DNA from: Gonium pectorale
Lineage: Eukaryota; Chlorophyta; Chlorophyceae; Chlamydomonadales; Volvocaceae
Reading direction: 5' to 3'
DNA: 43,258 bases
Assembly (NCBI GenBank): GCA_001584585.1
Contig: LSYV01000023.1
Span: forward strand, 1,369,244 to 1,412,501
In this document: positions 11,867 to 23,160 of the stretch, piece by piece
How the letters are laid out: each line of letters opens with the position of its first letter
Position numbering within the stretch: position 1 is the stretch's first letter
Program-made: the position numbers and the translations under genes
Notes under the pieces: generated by a model
Told to the model about the DNA's origin: nothing
Database searches by the model: none
What the model saw: the letters and a program-made list of their open reading frames with translations, nothing else

Positions 11867-14800
11867 TCAGTAGTCCTCGTCGCTCGTCCCAAACAGACCC
11901 CCGAGGTCGTCATCGTCCTTCCGCGCATTCGCGCCGCCCCCTGCTGACGAGCGGCTCGGCCCCGCCCTCGCCAGCTCGTCCTCCTCGCCCTCATCCTCCT
12001 CGTCCTCCTCGGTTACCACGTCGTACTCGGACTCCATCGCGCTCTCGTCGCCGTCAGACACGTCCACGTCCCCGCCCTGGCTGCGGCCCACGGCGGCAGC
12101 GGCGCCGCCGCGCGCGGGCCCCAGTCCGCCGGCGCCGCCGGCCGCGCGGCCGTCGTCCCCAACTCCGCGCGCCATGCGCCCGGCCCTGCCCCCGACTGAC
12201 CCGCGGGTCCCCGTCGCCTCCGCTTCCTCGTCGCCTTGCTCGTCCAAGAGGCGGAACTCGTCGTCATCGTCGTCGCCGAACAAGCCCGCCACGCCGCCGG
12301 CGCCGCCACCCGCCGCCAGGCTCCGGAGGTTCATCTGCTCCATCAGAGCACGGAGCGCGTCGTCGGCGGACCCGGCCGCCGGCGGCGCGGCGACGCCAGT
12401 CCCTGACGGCGGCGCCGCGCCAGTGCCGGCGTTGGCGTCTGCCATCTCGACGTCGCCGCTGCCACCGGCTGCGGCGGCCCTGCCGTTGCTTGGCCGAGCT
12501 CTGGAGCCGCCACCGGCCCCGGATCCGGCATTAGCAGCACGGCCGCGGGGCGCGGCCGAGGCGGCGGCGCCCCTGCCTGCGCCTGCTGCCTCCGCGCCTG
12601 TCGCGCCCCCCGCCGCGCCGGGGTGAGCCAGCCGGTCCATGAGCTGCGCAAAGCGCTGCTGCACTGCGTTCTGTGGACAGTGCGAACAGTGGGCGTGAGT
12701 GGTGAGTGGTGTACAACCCCGCACTCACGGACGCACTTTACCCATTACCGTAATACAGTATCGTAACAGCATTGGCGAGCGCCTCCTACAAGACCCGCCC
12801 CCGCCCCCCCCCCAAACGGCTGCAGGTCGCTGGGCGCACGCATCCGCCTTCCTTATGAGGGAGGCTGCGGCCGATACGTGGGGTACACGGCGCACGCTGA
12901 ACTCATCGGCGCCAGAGATACCAGACCGACCCATGGGACACACCCCGGCGAGCGAGCACCCGGTGGTGTGTTTGAGCAGGCGTACTACTACCCGACTAGT
13001 CGGGCCACACGCCGCTGGCCTGAGCTGCCGCGTGTCATGCCCTCCGTGTCCATTTGATACCCCTCCTCAGCTGGAGCTTGGCCAACAAGCCTGCGCCGCC
13101 GGCCCCTTCACTCTGCCTCCCACCCACGCCGCCAGCCCGTACTGCCCCCCGCCCTGGCCGTGGCCCAAGGCACGTGGCGAGGGTCCCACCACATTACACC
13201 GTACACACACCCGCTCGTTCCTCATCCCACCATCACCATTTCATGTCGCGAGGCGCAGCCCAACCCATCCCGCCCTGTCCCACCCTCAGCCCCCTTGCCG
13301 CGTGCTCCTGCGCCGCCGCCGCCCCGCCGCCGGCCCCTCGCGCTGCTGCAGCCCCCTTTCCGAACCCTCACCCACACCCGCACCATCAACCCCATCACCC
13401 CCATCACCGGCAACCCCACCTGCATCTGCTGCAGCACCGCGTTGGTGAACCAGCCGGTCTTCTCGCTGCACCGTGCACCATCGTCGGCTGGCGGGGCCTC
13501 CTGGGGGGGGCGCGGCACGACAAGCACGCCGTACTTAAGCCAGGCAGCATCCTCTCTGTCTTCAGGACAGAGAGGGAAGCGAGTTTGAGGAGAAGGGTTT
13601 GGGGATCAAGGGGCTAGGCGCCAGCAGCAGAAGGGCTGGGGCATATGCACGCAGCAGTACAACGCGGCGGCGGCAGCCCCTCACCGCTCTCCCTGGTTTT
13701 GGACGGAGGGCGATGCAGCGTGATCTACAGCCGGAAAGGTGCAAGTCGACACAGCACGACGACACGACGGACCCGGCATCCGCCAGCTGAAGCCGCTCAT
13801 GCCCCCGCCCCCGCCCCCGCCCAAGAATTGAAAGGAGCGCCACGCCCGCGTTCGCTTGTCGACACCGGACCCGCTCCCATCCAAGTCGGCCCCAGCCGGC
13901 CGACCGCCGCACCTGCAGCACTGCCTGCACCTCGGGCAGCTGCAGGTCCAGCAGCTGCAGGGTGGTGCTGGCGGTAGTGGGCAGCGCGCGGAAACTGGGG
14001 TGGGGAGGGGGCGGGCGGGCGCGTGGAGGGGTGGGCGTTACGCCCGGGTCAATGCGGAAGGGTAAGCCGGGCGGGGGTGGGGTGGGGGTGGGGGGAATGC
14101 CGTCCGTGGGCAAAAGCTGACTGATGACCGTCGAGCAGAGAATCGTTGAACCGTTAACACCAGAGCGTCGAACTTGGCTTGTGGCGGCCGCGCCCGCACG
14201 GAGCGGGCGCGGCCCGGAGTCGAGCCGCCGGGTGATGACGCGGAAACCGACGCGGAAACCGAGTAATAGTTGTAGTCTAGAGCTGAGTAGGGACAGATAA
14301 AGCGGCTAACCGGCTGTCATGCGTGTGCAGTGCGCCTATGTGTCCCGACCCCCCCCCCGCATACGCAAACACTCGCAAAGGCAGCGCGGCGCGATATCAA
14401 CAGGAAGCGATACCCACCTGTGCGCAGAACGGAGGGGGCGGTCGCCGCGGGTAGGCGCCCGCATGGCGAGGGGAAAAAACGGGGGAGGCGGGTCAGTGGG
14501 GGCAACAAGTGGAGGGGAAGAACATGGCGTGCCATGGTATGCATCTGAAGACGGAGACCTAAGCGTGGACGTCATAGAGAGGAACAGTGACCCTGTCGGA
14601 CGGGAGGTATAAAAGGAGGTGCCGTACGAGTACGGCGATACGACGGTGGGGGGGGGGTTAAAGAGGCCGCAGCGGGCGGGGGCGGGTCATACACATGCAC
14701 AATTTGGCACAACGTGGGGCACTTCTCAGTAGATGGATTTGCAGAGGAGGGGATGGCCTGGACGGCACGGACGGGCAACGCCAGAGGGGAGTGGAAGGAC

Positions 14801-17800
14801 CGTGGCGAGCAGCGCGCTGAGGCCTGGAGGCTTACAAGGAGGGACTTTGAAGGGTTTGAGAAACAGGGACTTAAAGGATTTTGGGAAGGAAGGGGGGTTG
14901 AAGGGAAAGGAGAATGAAAACGACGGAAGGAAGGGGGGAGGTGCTCAGCCAGGCGGGCGAGGGGAGGCGAGGGGGGGACGCTCCCAGCCCCTGGCGCACA
15001 CACGCGCACACAAACACACATCTCCAGTATTCTCCACCTCCGACGACCCCAGGGGCATCCCTACCGCCCTGGTGTCTGCCTTTACCACCCCGAGCTTTAG
15101 GTGCACTTGGGAGCACAGGGTTCATGAAATGTCGACAGGCTTTCCTGCTTCTGGCGCCCAAGCATCAGGGCACCTCCACCCCCGCCAAACTCTCACTTGT
15201 GCAGCTCGTCCATGGAGCTGGGCGCAAGCGCGCCCGCCGCACCCTCCTGCGCCCTGTCGGCCCCTTCGGCGCCGTCGGGCTGCCCGGCGCGCCTCGGAGC
15301 CGCCGCCGGGTGGGCCGGCTGCGGCCCCGACCTGAGCATCTTCCGGTACCTGCAGCGGCAGCGGCGGCGGCAGCGCAGGGTGCAGAGGTTGGATCCAAGA
15401 CCCAGGGTACAGAGGTTGGATCCAAGACCCAGGGTGCAGAGGTTGGATCCAAGACCCAGGGTACAGAGGTTGGATCCAAGACCCAGGGTGCAGAGGTTGG
15501 ATCCAAGACCCAGGGTGCAGAGGTTGGATCCAAGACCCTGCAACCGAAGTGCGAGAGCGCCCACGGGTTCACGTGGCCGCCGGCCCACGCGGTGTCGCAT
15601 CAGCTCATCAGCAGAGGAGGAAGGAAATTGGGAGAGACAGGGTCACTAGGAGCGGGCTGGACGCCAGTCCGTCCGTCCGTCGTCAGTGGGTCGTCAGTGG
15701 GAGAGGGAGGACAGGAAGCTGCAGAGGCAGGGGGCGCACGGTCGTGACGGCCCTCTGCAGGCGGCATGCGGGCGGGGGAGGGGGGAGGGGGGCGCCAGGC
15801 CGGTGGGCCCCGTCACCGCGGCCCGGCGCTCCGCATCACCTCTCCACCTTGCCCGTCCTCGTCGTGAGCACCCTCCCCTCCCCCCGCCAGCACCACGACC
15901 TGGACGCTCACACTGTCCCGCATAGGTCTTCTAGATCGCATCAAATACACACGTATGGCACATCGGCGCCCTGCGTCTGTACAGCGCGCAGACGGTGACC
16001 CCACAGGCCCGTGTCCGCCGCTCACTGGCTCTAGATAAGGCCCGCCACTGCCAGCGCCGCCCCGGCACGGCCCGTTCCCCTCCCCCAGCTGTCGGCAGCT
16101 TGCCGACGCCCAAGCCTGGCGCCCAAGCCGCTCACGCCCGCCACCCATCCTATCCCGCCCACGCGCCCCGGCCATCCTGACCGCCCGCCCGCCCGCCCGC
16201 CGGCCCCGCGGCCCGCTCCTCCCCGCCCTGCGCTCCCTCAAGCGGCCGCCGCGCCTCACCAGTTGTTGGGCAGCGTGTACACGATGGCCTGGTACTTGCG
16301 CGCCTCCACGTCGGACCGGGGGTCGAAGCCGCGCCGGATGAACAGCCCGCGCCACGGCCCTGCGCCGGCCCGAGAACACGCGGGCGAAGGGCAATAAAGA
16401 AGGAGCACGGGTCGCGTCGCGGACACCGAACACCATACAAACCCTAAACTCACCGAACACCATACAAACGTTCAGCGCTGCCGTTCCCCCTTCACCATTT
16501 GCGCCCCTGGCCCCCCACTGGCTCCGTGGCCCTTTAAGAGCCGCACCCGTCTTGAAGCGGTAGCAAAGCCGCTGCAGCACCCGCTCCACCGCCGCCGCGT
16601 CGCAGCCGCCGCCGGGCATGGCCGCCGCCACCGCCGCGCTCGCAGCGCACCGCTCCCGCATCAGCTCCAGGCCCCACACGGGCCGCTGCGCAAGCAGGCG
16701 AGCCACCTCCGCCTCCAACGCACGGTACGCGGCAGCGCCGTCCACCCCGGCCCCGTCGCCCGATTCTAGAGCCGCCGCCGCCGCCGCTGCTGCTGCCGCC
16801 TGCTCGCCTGCCACGGGAGCGGCGGCCGCGGCCGCCGCCGGCGCTGGCGGCGGCACCCCGTCCGCGTAGAAGCTGATGATGGGGGCATCGCCCCAGCTGG
16901 GCTCCGCGGCGCCGGCCGCTGTCGAAGCGGAAGCGCGCGGGGATGGAAGAGGGTCATGAAGAAGGGAAAGAAGGGATGCAAGGGGGTGGCAGGGCTGGGC
17001 CGGACACACGCGCAGAGGGGTGAAAACGGATAGTAGGCATGGCACGGCGAGGCAGCAGACGAGTAGGTGGAGCGCCAGTGGGTATCCCCGCTGGTGGTGG
17101 GCAAAAAGAGTGCTGGGACGGCGGGGCGAGCTCATGTTGGCGACTAGCACCAGGGAGTGCCGCAACGCCCTCGACCGCTGCTGCTTTGCCCCCCGCCCCA
17201 CGGCCCTGAAACCGACTGCTGCTTTGGTCCCCGGCCCACACGCCTGAAACCGCGGTCCTCACCCCGGGGCAGCTGCTTGCTGGGCAGCTGGCGGAAGGCG
17301 TAGTCCTGCGGCAGGTCCAGCCATGAGAAGAGCTGGGGAATGAGCAAGAAGGGCTGCATCGCCTTGGTGGGCTCCGCCCTGTCGGGGCGCTGGTCGTAGG
17401 GAAGCGCGTCGCGCTTTCGGTGCTCCAGCAGGGGGTCGTGGGGGATGAATGCGAAGTCGGCGAGCCCAGGGAACCGGAAGGTTTGCGGCACGCGTGCAAC
17501 GATGGAGGCCGTTACCGCGCCTTCCCCAGCGTCCTCCACTGTTATGGCGCCGTCCTGGGCTTCGTCCGCATCCATTGGGGAAGGCGTGCCGCCATCATTG
17601 CCAGCGGGTTCGCCATCCTGCGCGGCACCCTGCCGTGTTCGTGCGATGCGCAGCAGCAGGCGGGCGCCCTCCACCCGCTCGCCGTAGATGGGGTGGCTTG
17701 TGCGGTCCTCGGGACGGTGCTTAAGCTTCAGGTGCTGTTGCTTGGAGCTGACAGCTGCGGCAACGGCGTCCGTGCCGCCAAGCGTCTGCAGCGCCCTCGC

Positions 17801-17881
17801 CGAATTACGGACAAAAGCAGGATATTCAACAGCTACAGCCTCGTGTAGCGGTATCACGACAGTGAGCTCTTGCATGGCCAT
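11867..17881 (-). CDS. GTF3C5: TFIIIC subunit 5 (RNA polymerase III transcription factor)
   Basis: Subunit of the factor that binds the A and B boxes of tRNA genes and recruits TFIIIB; nuclear. Seven exons join in phase to 736 residues: 17263-17881, 16547-16918, 16260-16359, 15197-15349, 13913-13994, 13420-13500, 11867-12670. Family landmarks appear in order: VEYPAFVRN followed by LQTLGG (N-terminal domain), KHRPED with HPIYGER, FIPHDPLLEHRK, RPVWG, then YRFKTGPWRGLFIRRGFDPR rebuilt across an intron. The C-terminal quarter is Ala/Gly-rich and ends in a strongly acidic tail (EEDEEDEGEEDE, then DDDDLGGLFG), as in other TFIIIC5 proteins. Exon 6 could start upstream at about 13546 instead, adding residues in frame. 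An in-frame ATG at 17980 exists, but its codons are AT-rich and look like 5' UTR. Confidence 0.9.
15376..15538. repeat. 27-bp minisatellite in a TFIIIC intron
   Basis: Six tandem copies of a 27-bp unit, each containing GGATCC and differing mainly at one A/G position, begin at 15386. A partial unit precedes them. They lie in intron 3 of the TFIIIC subunit and stop about 27 nt from the acceptor of exon 4. The unit is a multiple of three, so it reads as an open nine-residue repeat, but splicing removes it. Confidence 0.9.
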
Positions 17882-18526
17882 CTGTTCGACTGCACCGTGT
17901 TCAATAGTAGCTGCATCAAATATAACAATGAAGTGCAGCTTCGACAAATCCAAGCACCTTGAATAACGCCGGGACAACATAGGGTACGTAAAAGGGCACG
18001 AAAGGCGGGAACGTCGTGCATCCTACGTCGACACGAGTTTGCTCCCCGCAACCAGGGACCGCTCGGCAAAGCACGCCCCCGTTATTTCCGGTCAGAGCTT
18101 TCGTGGCTGTGTCATGTCACGCCTGCAAGTCACACATTGCACACTGCAAACGCTCAACCACACCCCGGGGGGGGGGGGGGGGGAGAACCCCACGGGGGTC
18201 ACACGCTCGCAGCAATAAAGACAAGGTTTGAGCTTTCGCCAATGGCATTCATTTGGCCCAATTTGAAAACACTTTGCATCCGCACAAGTACTGTGGTAGC
18301 TCTTGCCGACATTGTCAGTGCCGCTTCGAACAGAAGTGGCCTAGTCTTCGGCTATGCGGTCTCCACCGGAGACTTCCTTTCCCCAGCGGCACAGCCACAA
18401 TCACACTCGGTGCACACCGGCTCGGTGCGTGCGCGTCACTGCGCGATGCCCGGTGCTAGCGCCTCCGCCAGACAGCGATGACGCGACCCGTCCCGGAGAG
18501 GTCCTGGCACTCCACAGCGGCGCCAG
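17882..18526. other. APH-1 to TFIIIC spacer with a G17 tract
   Basis: Both neighbours read leftward, so this holds the APH-1 3' UTR and the TFIIIC subunit promoter. A homopolymer of 17 G lies at 18167-18183 (C17 in the sense strand of these genes). No TGTAA signal was seen for APH-1. No exon recognised. Confidence 0.5.
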
Positions 18527-20602
18527 TCACCGGCTCGAGCGGACACGGGGGGCCGCTGGGCCCTTGAGCCAGCATATCCCGAGCTGCGCCACAACGGGGG
18601 CCGGGGCCAGCACAGGGATGTGTATGGTGAAGGGGACAGACAAACAACTCTGCAAGCCCCCGAGAAGTTCGGTCTTTTGGTTGCTGGTTCAGCGAACGCG
18701 CCATGCCGTACACGTGCCGTACACGACTCCAGCATGCCTCGATTGGCCGCATGTGTATGGTACGGCGAGCACTCACCGTGTAGATGGTGAGCAGCACCCC
18801 CGCAGCAAGTAGGAAGGGCATGGCGTATACGCAGCCGCTGCCCTTGAAGTTCAGCAGCGTCTGCAGGGGGCGAGGGAGCGAAGGGGGAGCGCAGGAGGAT
18901 ATGGCACAGCCACCGTCAGACGCGCAACCAGCATTCCACACCTTTAACAGCCACCATGGGCCGTACCCATTGCTTCTCCCTCTCCCGTACGACAACCCTC
19001 CTCAAACAATCTCCGTTCCGCTCTACCGCCAACAAAGGCCAAAACGGCGCGTGCGCCCGCCGTCTTCGCAAACGTCCGCTTAATCTCGTACCGACAGCCC
19101 GCCAACCTCCTACGTCCGAACATTGTGTTCTTTACTTCTTACGACACCCTCCGACCCACCGTCATTGCTGCGGCCATGTGCAGTACCGGCGCGGCCACGA
19201 TGTGCGCGGTGGTCTTGCTTTGGAAGCCGTCAAAGAAGATCACCATAAGGCACGTGAGGATGAGGCCGAACGACAGCACGTACAGGGCGCCAACCTGCCG
19301 GGAGCGGCCAGCAACGCGACGCAGCCAGGGCAGCAGAGAAGAGGGGGGAGATTTTGGGGGCCCGGGGGACTCCATAACAAACCATAATGAATCGAGGCCA
19401 CGCATTGCCGGGAGTCAGGCGTGCCCATGGCCATGGCAGCAGGGCCGGCCCGTTAGGCGCGACCCAGACACTGGCATATTTCCAGGCAAAGTCTATGCCT
19501 GGAAATACATGCCATCCACCGCCAACCACCATCACTGCACCATCAGCCGCCAGTCACCACCCACCCACCAGGAAGATGGACATTTGCGGACAGGCGTCAA
19601 TGTAGAAAGTGCCGTCGCTGGTGGTAAGCGAGAGGAGCGACAGGAAGAAGAACACGGCGTGGCAGGCGGCGTGGCCGTAGCCCCACGCCGTCGCCATGTA
19701 CAGCTTGTCCAGCGCGGAGAAGCGGTGGCCCGAGCTGCGGGCCATGCCCTCCAGCACCTGGACGGTTTTACTGCGCAGAAAGAAAGTTGGGGCGAAAGAA
19801 AGTTGGCAAGGGTGTGGGGGGCTTGCAGAGGACCGAAGCTCTACTGGACTCCCCCCCCTGCGAGTGGCCTCCAAGTCCCGGCCTCAGACCCGTGGCGCTC
19901 GCTCCTAGTGGCGGCCGACGGGGGAGGTGTCTGCACCGGTTGCTTGTGGGCCGAGACTTTTGACGGCGGCGTGTAGGGCGCGGAGAAGGAGCACATAGTT
20001 GTGTACGCCAGTTGCCGTTCCCCGTGATGCACCTACAGCGGCTACGACTGGCCTGCGTCGGAGGCCAGGTCCCCCACCAGACAGGCGTGCCAGGCAGGCC
20101 CCACGGGGTAGGCCCCATCCAGGGCCACTTCACCCACCGGTGCAGCAGCCAGATGCCGCAGCGCACCGCCTCCTGGATGACAACAGAAGCCGCCAGCACG
20201 CCCGCATAGGGCCCCTCCAGCACCTTGATTGGCACAAAGCCTGCACATCCCGATCCAGGCAGCGCTCAGCGCATACTGAACACACCACGCTGGACGGGAC
20301 ATGCATAGGCGCACCCCTAAAGATCGCCGAAATGAATAGGAGAACCACAAGCCATATGAAGGCACTGCAATGTCGGGGCAAGGTAGGGGCCTGAGTGGGT
20401 CAGTAGGGGGCAGCCGGGGAGTACGTGGGCCGTGGGGAGGTAGGCGAACAGACTCGAGATGCAACCTTCCTGGCTGATACCCAAGGCCTCACCTAAACAA
20501 TGCGAGCAGCACTAGGAACGACTTGCGCGCGAGGAGGACGAGGAAGAACGCGACTCCTGGCCCCAGCCCCAAGAACAATAGACCAAAGAAGTCGATCGTC
20601 AT
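18527..20602 (-). CDS. APH1: gamma-secretase subunit APH-1
   Basis: Seven-pass scaffold of gamma-secretase, the presenilin intramembrane protease complex of endosomal and ER membranes. Seven exons join in phase to 246 residues: 20493-20602, 20315-20364, 20138-20240, 19569-19770, 19160-19294, 18777-18860, 18527-18583. Landmarks: TM1 with FLGLGPGVAFF (10-20), TM2 FIWLVVLLF, TM3 VVIQEAVR, TM4 with WGYGHAACHAVFF giving a small-xxx-Gly-xxx-small spacing, TM5 ending FFDG, and TM6 with His194 followed by LLNF. Length matches the family (about 250-265). The position matching human His171 is Leu168. The last exon is the least certain: its acceptor is weak, but it supplies an in-phase stop after a Trp/Gly/Pro-containing tail. 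Head-to-head with URI. Confidence 0.88.
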
Positions 20603-20958
20603 CGCTCCTAACTCTCTGTTTTTACGTCCAGGAGATTTGCGACATTTGCAATTCGCCTGGCAGCATAGTTCAAGCAGTCGAAGTACAAAAGCTATGCGTA
20701 TGCTATTGCAGCCCAATTTAGGTCGATACCATTCGACAAGCAATGTATTCCAACGTTTTAGGGGACCTGCGGTTGATCGTCCCAACGACTTCGCGTGCTG
20801 TGTGCACCACTGCCCTGCCCTGCCCTTTTGGCTCTATGCATACCTTCTGCTACATCATTCGCAAAGGGTCGGTTAGTAGCCGACACGCCTGCTGCTGCCT
20901 ACACGTCTGCGCGTGAGCCTCCCGTAGTTGCGCCGAATACAGCAACTCTGTGGGCATA
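20603..20958. promoter_or_regulatory. shared divergent promoter of APH-1 and URI
   Basis: Only 356 bp separate the two ATGs, which face away from each other, so both promoters and 5' UTRs must fit here. I see no TATA box in either direction. Initiator elements were not identified. Confidence 0.5.
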
Positions 20959-23004
20959 ATGTCCCAGGAGCTAGAGGAGTATTTAGCGGCCATGCAGTCG
21001 GCAGTGCGGCAGAAGGAAGCCGACGTGGAGGCGCTTCAGTCGAGCGTGGATGAAGTTGCAAGGGTTAGGGAGCTTGTTACGAAGCTACCTGAGAAGGTAC
21101 GCCAGGGAGGGGTTGACGTAGGGCGAACATACCCGCAGGAGGGGCGCCTGCAGCGGGGGTGACGCCGCGCGGAAGGCGACGCAAGGTGCATCATACCCAT
21201 CACATCACACGCTGTATGTTGATTTCTTGAAAAGCTGCAGCACAATCGACAGCAGCTCCATGCAAGGACGCAACGGGTCCCTATGAAATGCTTCGTGTAC
21301 GCCTTCCCCACCACCTAAGTGCGAGTCAAGAATCGCGTTACACTATCATCGCCACCGCTGCTAGTGCAAGCCGGAACAATGAGTTTGCATTTGACAGCCA
21401 AGGATACCGAAACTGCATCCTGCTTGCCCATTACGGCCATTACGCCACAGTCCCGCTTGCCCATGCACCGCCCGCCCTGCCCCGACCAGTATTCTTCCCT
21501 GCTCCCTCCAACCACGCCCACTCTCCGACAGGTTCGCCACAAAGCCATGGTGCCGTACGGCAAGCACGCCTTCTTCGAAGGCGAGCTCGTCCACACCAAC
21601 GAGTTCCTGGTCGGCCTTGGCTGCGACCTACGGCTGGAGGCGTCCGCTACCCAGACGGCTGCGCTGCTGGGCCGCCGCCAGGCCCGCGGCGAGGAGGCGC
21701 TGCGGGCGGCGAGGGCGCAGCTGGAGGAGATGCGGTTCAAGGTGCAAGAGCTGCAGCTGAGCCTGTCCAACGAGGAGGGTGAGGGGTTCATGGAGATCCG
21801 TCAGGACTTTGACGAGTCAGAGGAGCTCTTGGCCTCGGCGGCTTTGACGGCGGCCACCAGCGCGCGGCCAAAGCCGACGACAGCGTTGGTTGCGGGCTGT
21901 GCCGCCAGCAGAGGCCAGGACGCGGAACGTGCAGCGTCCGGGGAAGCCGCAGCCAGCGGCAGCGGGAGAGGCGTCGGCGCCAACGTCAAGGGCTATGACG
22001 CAGAGGACGAGCGCATATTCTCTCGCCTGGCGGAGCTGGAGCGGCTAGAACAGGAGGCCGGTAGTGACGGTGTGGAAGGCGAGGCAGGCAGCCGCGATGG
22101 GGCTGACGCGGCACCGTCAACTTCGGCAGGGGACGCAGCTCGCGCAGCAGACAAGGAGCCAGCCAGGCAGGCACCGGCGGAGCCGGCGGGCGCCAAGGCC
22201 GGGGCCAAGGCGGTGGCGCAGCTGAAGAAGGGCTTCTTGCTGGGAGGCACGAAAAAAGGCAAGCCTGCCAGTCTGGCGCGACCCGGCGGCCCCGAGGCGG
22301 CGCCTGATGGCGTCAGCCCCAGCCCAAGCGGGGGCAGCAGCAGCGCCGCTCGCAGCCCGGGGCGCAACGGCGCCACCACCCAGGCAGTCCTGAAGAGCCC
22401 GTCGCCGGCGCCAGGTGAGGATGAGGCCGAGCCGGCGTGCAGCGATCCGGGCGCCGCGCCCCGTGCAACGCGGCAGAGCAGCAGCGGGTGCGGCGGGGCC
22501 CTTGGTGCGGACGGTACCCCGCGGCGCCGCCGCGTCTCATTCGCGGACGGGTCGATGCCTGGCGAGGGCGAAGACGAGCCGGGGCCGCACGAGCGGCGCT
22601 TCCCCTCGCCCCCGGCTGTGTCGCCTCGGCGGTCGAGCAGCAGCTCGGGGTCGGGCGTGCGGCCCGCGCTGCAACCCGGCCGCCCCTTGGACAAGGCGGG
22701 GGTGCCGCTGGAGTTGGGGGGGCCGGCGCAACGTGGCGCGGAGGCGGGGGCTGTTGTCGAGGGAATGGGCGCTAGGCGCGTGGTGGAGCGTGTGGCGGGG
22801 CTCGAGGGGCAGCGCGATGACGGTGCGATGGCCATGGCTCGAGCGCGGGAGGCGGCTTTCACAGGGGTGGTACGTGAGCGGGTGGCCGACGGGGACAGCG
22901 GGGAAAGCCCTGCCCCCGTCGACCAGGCAGGACCGGCACCGAGCTGCGATGTGGCCCCTCGGCGCGTGTCAAAGTTCAGGCAGCAGCGGGCGGGTGCGAT
23001 GTAG
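20959..23004 (+). CDS. URI1: URI, unconventional prefoldin RPB5 interactor
   Basis: An alpha-class prefoldin of the R2TP/prefoldin-like assembly that helps build RNA polymerases; cytosol and nucleus. Two exons, 20959-21096 and 21532-23004, give 536 residues. A coiled coil starts at residue 1 and carries LPEK at the exon junction. It continues into MVPYGKHAFFEGELVHTNEFLVGLG, the prefoldin hairpin region typical of URI, then a second coiled coil to about residue 130. The rest is a long acidic, Ser/Ala/Gly-rich disordered region. At 377-385 lies RRRRVSFAD, which contains an RVxF-type protein phosphatase 1 docking motif. The ATG follows the divergent promoter directly and opens into the coiled coil. 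A TGTAA 16 nt after the stop implies a very short 3' UTR. Confidence 0.88.
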
Positions 23005-23019
23005 AAGGCTTGGGTGTCG

Positions 23020-23024
23020 TGTAA
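23020..23024 (+). terminator. polyadenylation signal TGTAA (URI)
   Basis: TGTAA starting 16 nt after the URI stop. It is the only such signal before the next gene starts, so URI probably has one of the shortest 3' UTRs in the window. Confidence 0.5.
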
Positions 23025-23089
23025 AACCTGCCGTACGGTACGGCGACTGCGGGCTGCGTACTTTACCCTCGTTTCGTCCATCGGGTACA

Positions 23090-23095
23090 TATAAA
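23090..23095 (+). promoter_or_regulatory. TATA box of the aminotransferase-like gene
   Basis: TATAAA 66 nt upstream of the ATG at 23161, followed by GG. It lies in the only space available for a promoter between URI and this gene. Confidence 0.5.
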
Positions 23096-23160
23096 GGTGC
23101 ACGTATGGGTGCATAAGTCGAATTATATAGAGCAGAACAAACGTCGCTCCAATAGCCAGG

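Noticed and set aside
14609..14616. TATAAAAG on the plus strand
   Set aside because: Lies in a TFIIIC intron in antisense orientation with no recognisable transcript or exon downstream.
15165..15600. Open frames encoding a nine-residue repeat (VLDPTSAPW-type)
   Set aside because: Produced by a 27-bp minisatellite inside an intron; the flanking TFIIIC exons join in phase without it.
17882..17980. Upstream in-frame ATG for the TFIIIC subunit
   Set aside because: The added 33 codons are AT-rich and unlike the family; the ATG at 17881 leads directly into the conserved N-terminal domain.
18167..18183. G17 homopolymer as a functional element
   Set aside because: Possible sequencing-length artefact or neutral tract in a spacer; nothing else supports a role.
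22415..23116. 233-codon plus-strand frame overlapping the end of URI
   Set aside because: Alternative frame of the disordered URI region; the URI frame has the coiled coil and family motifs upstream.
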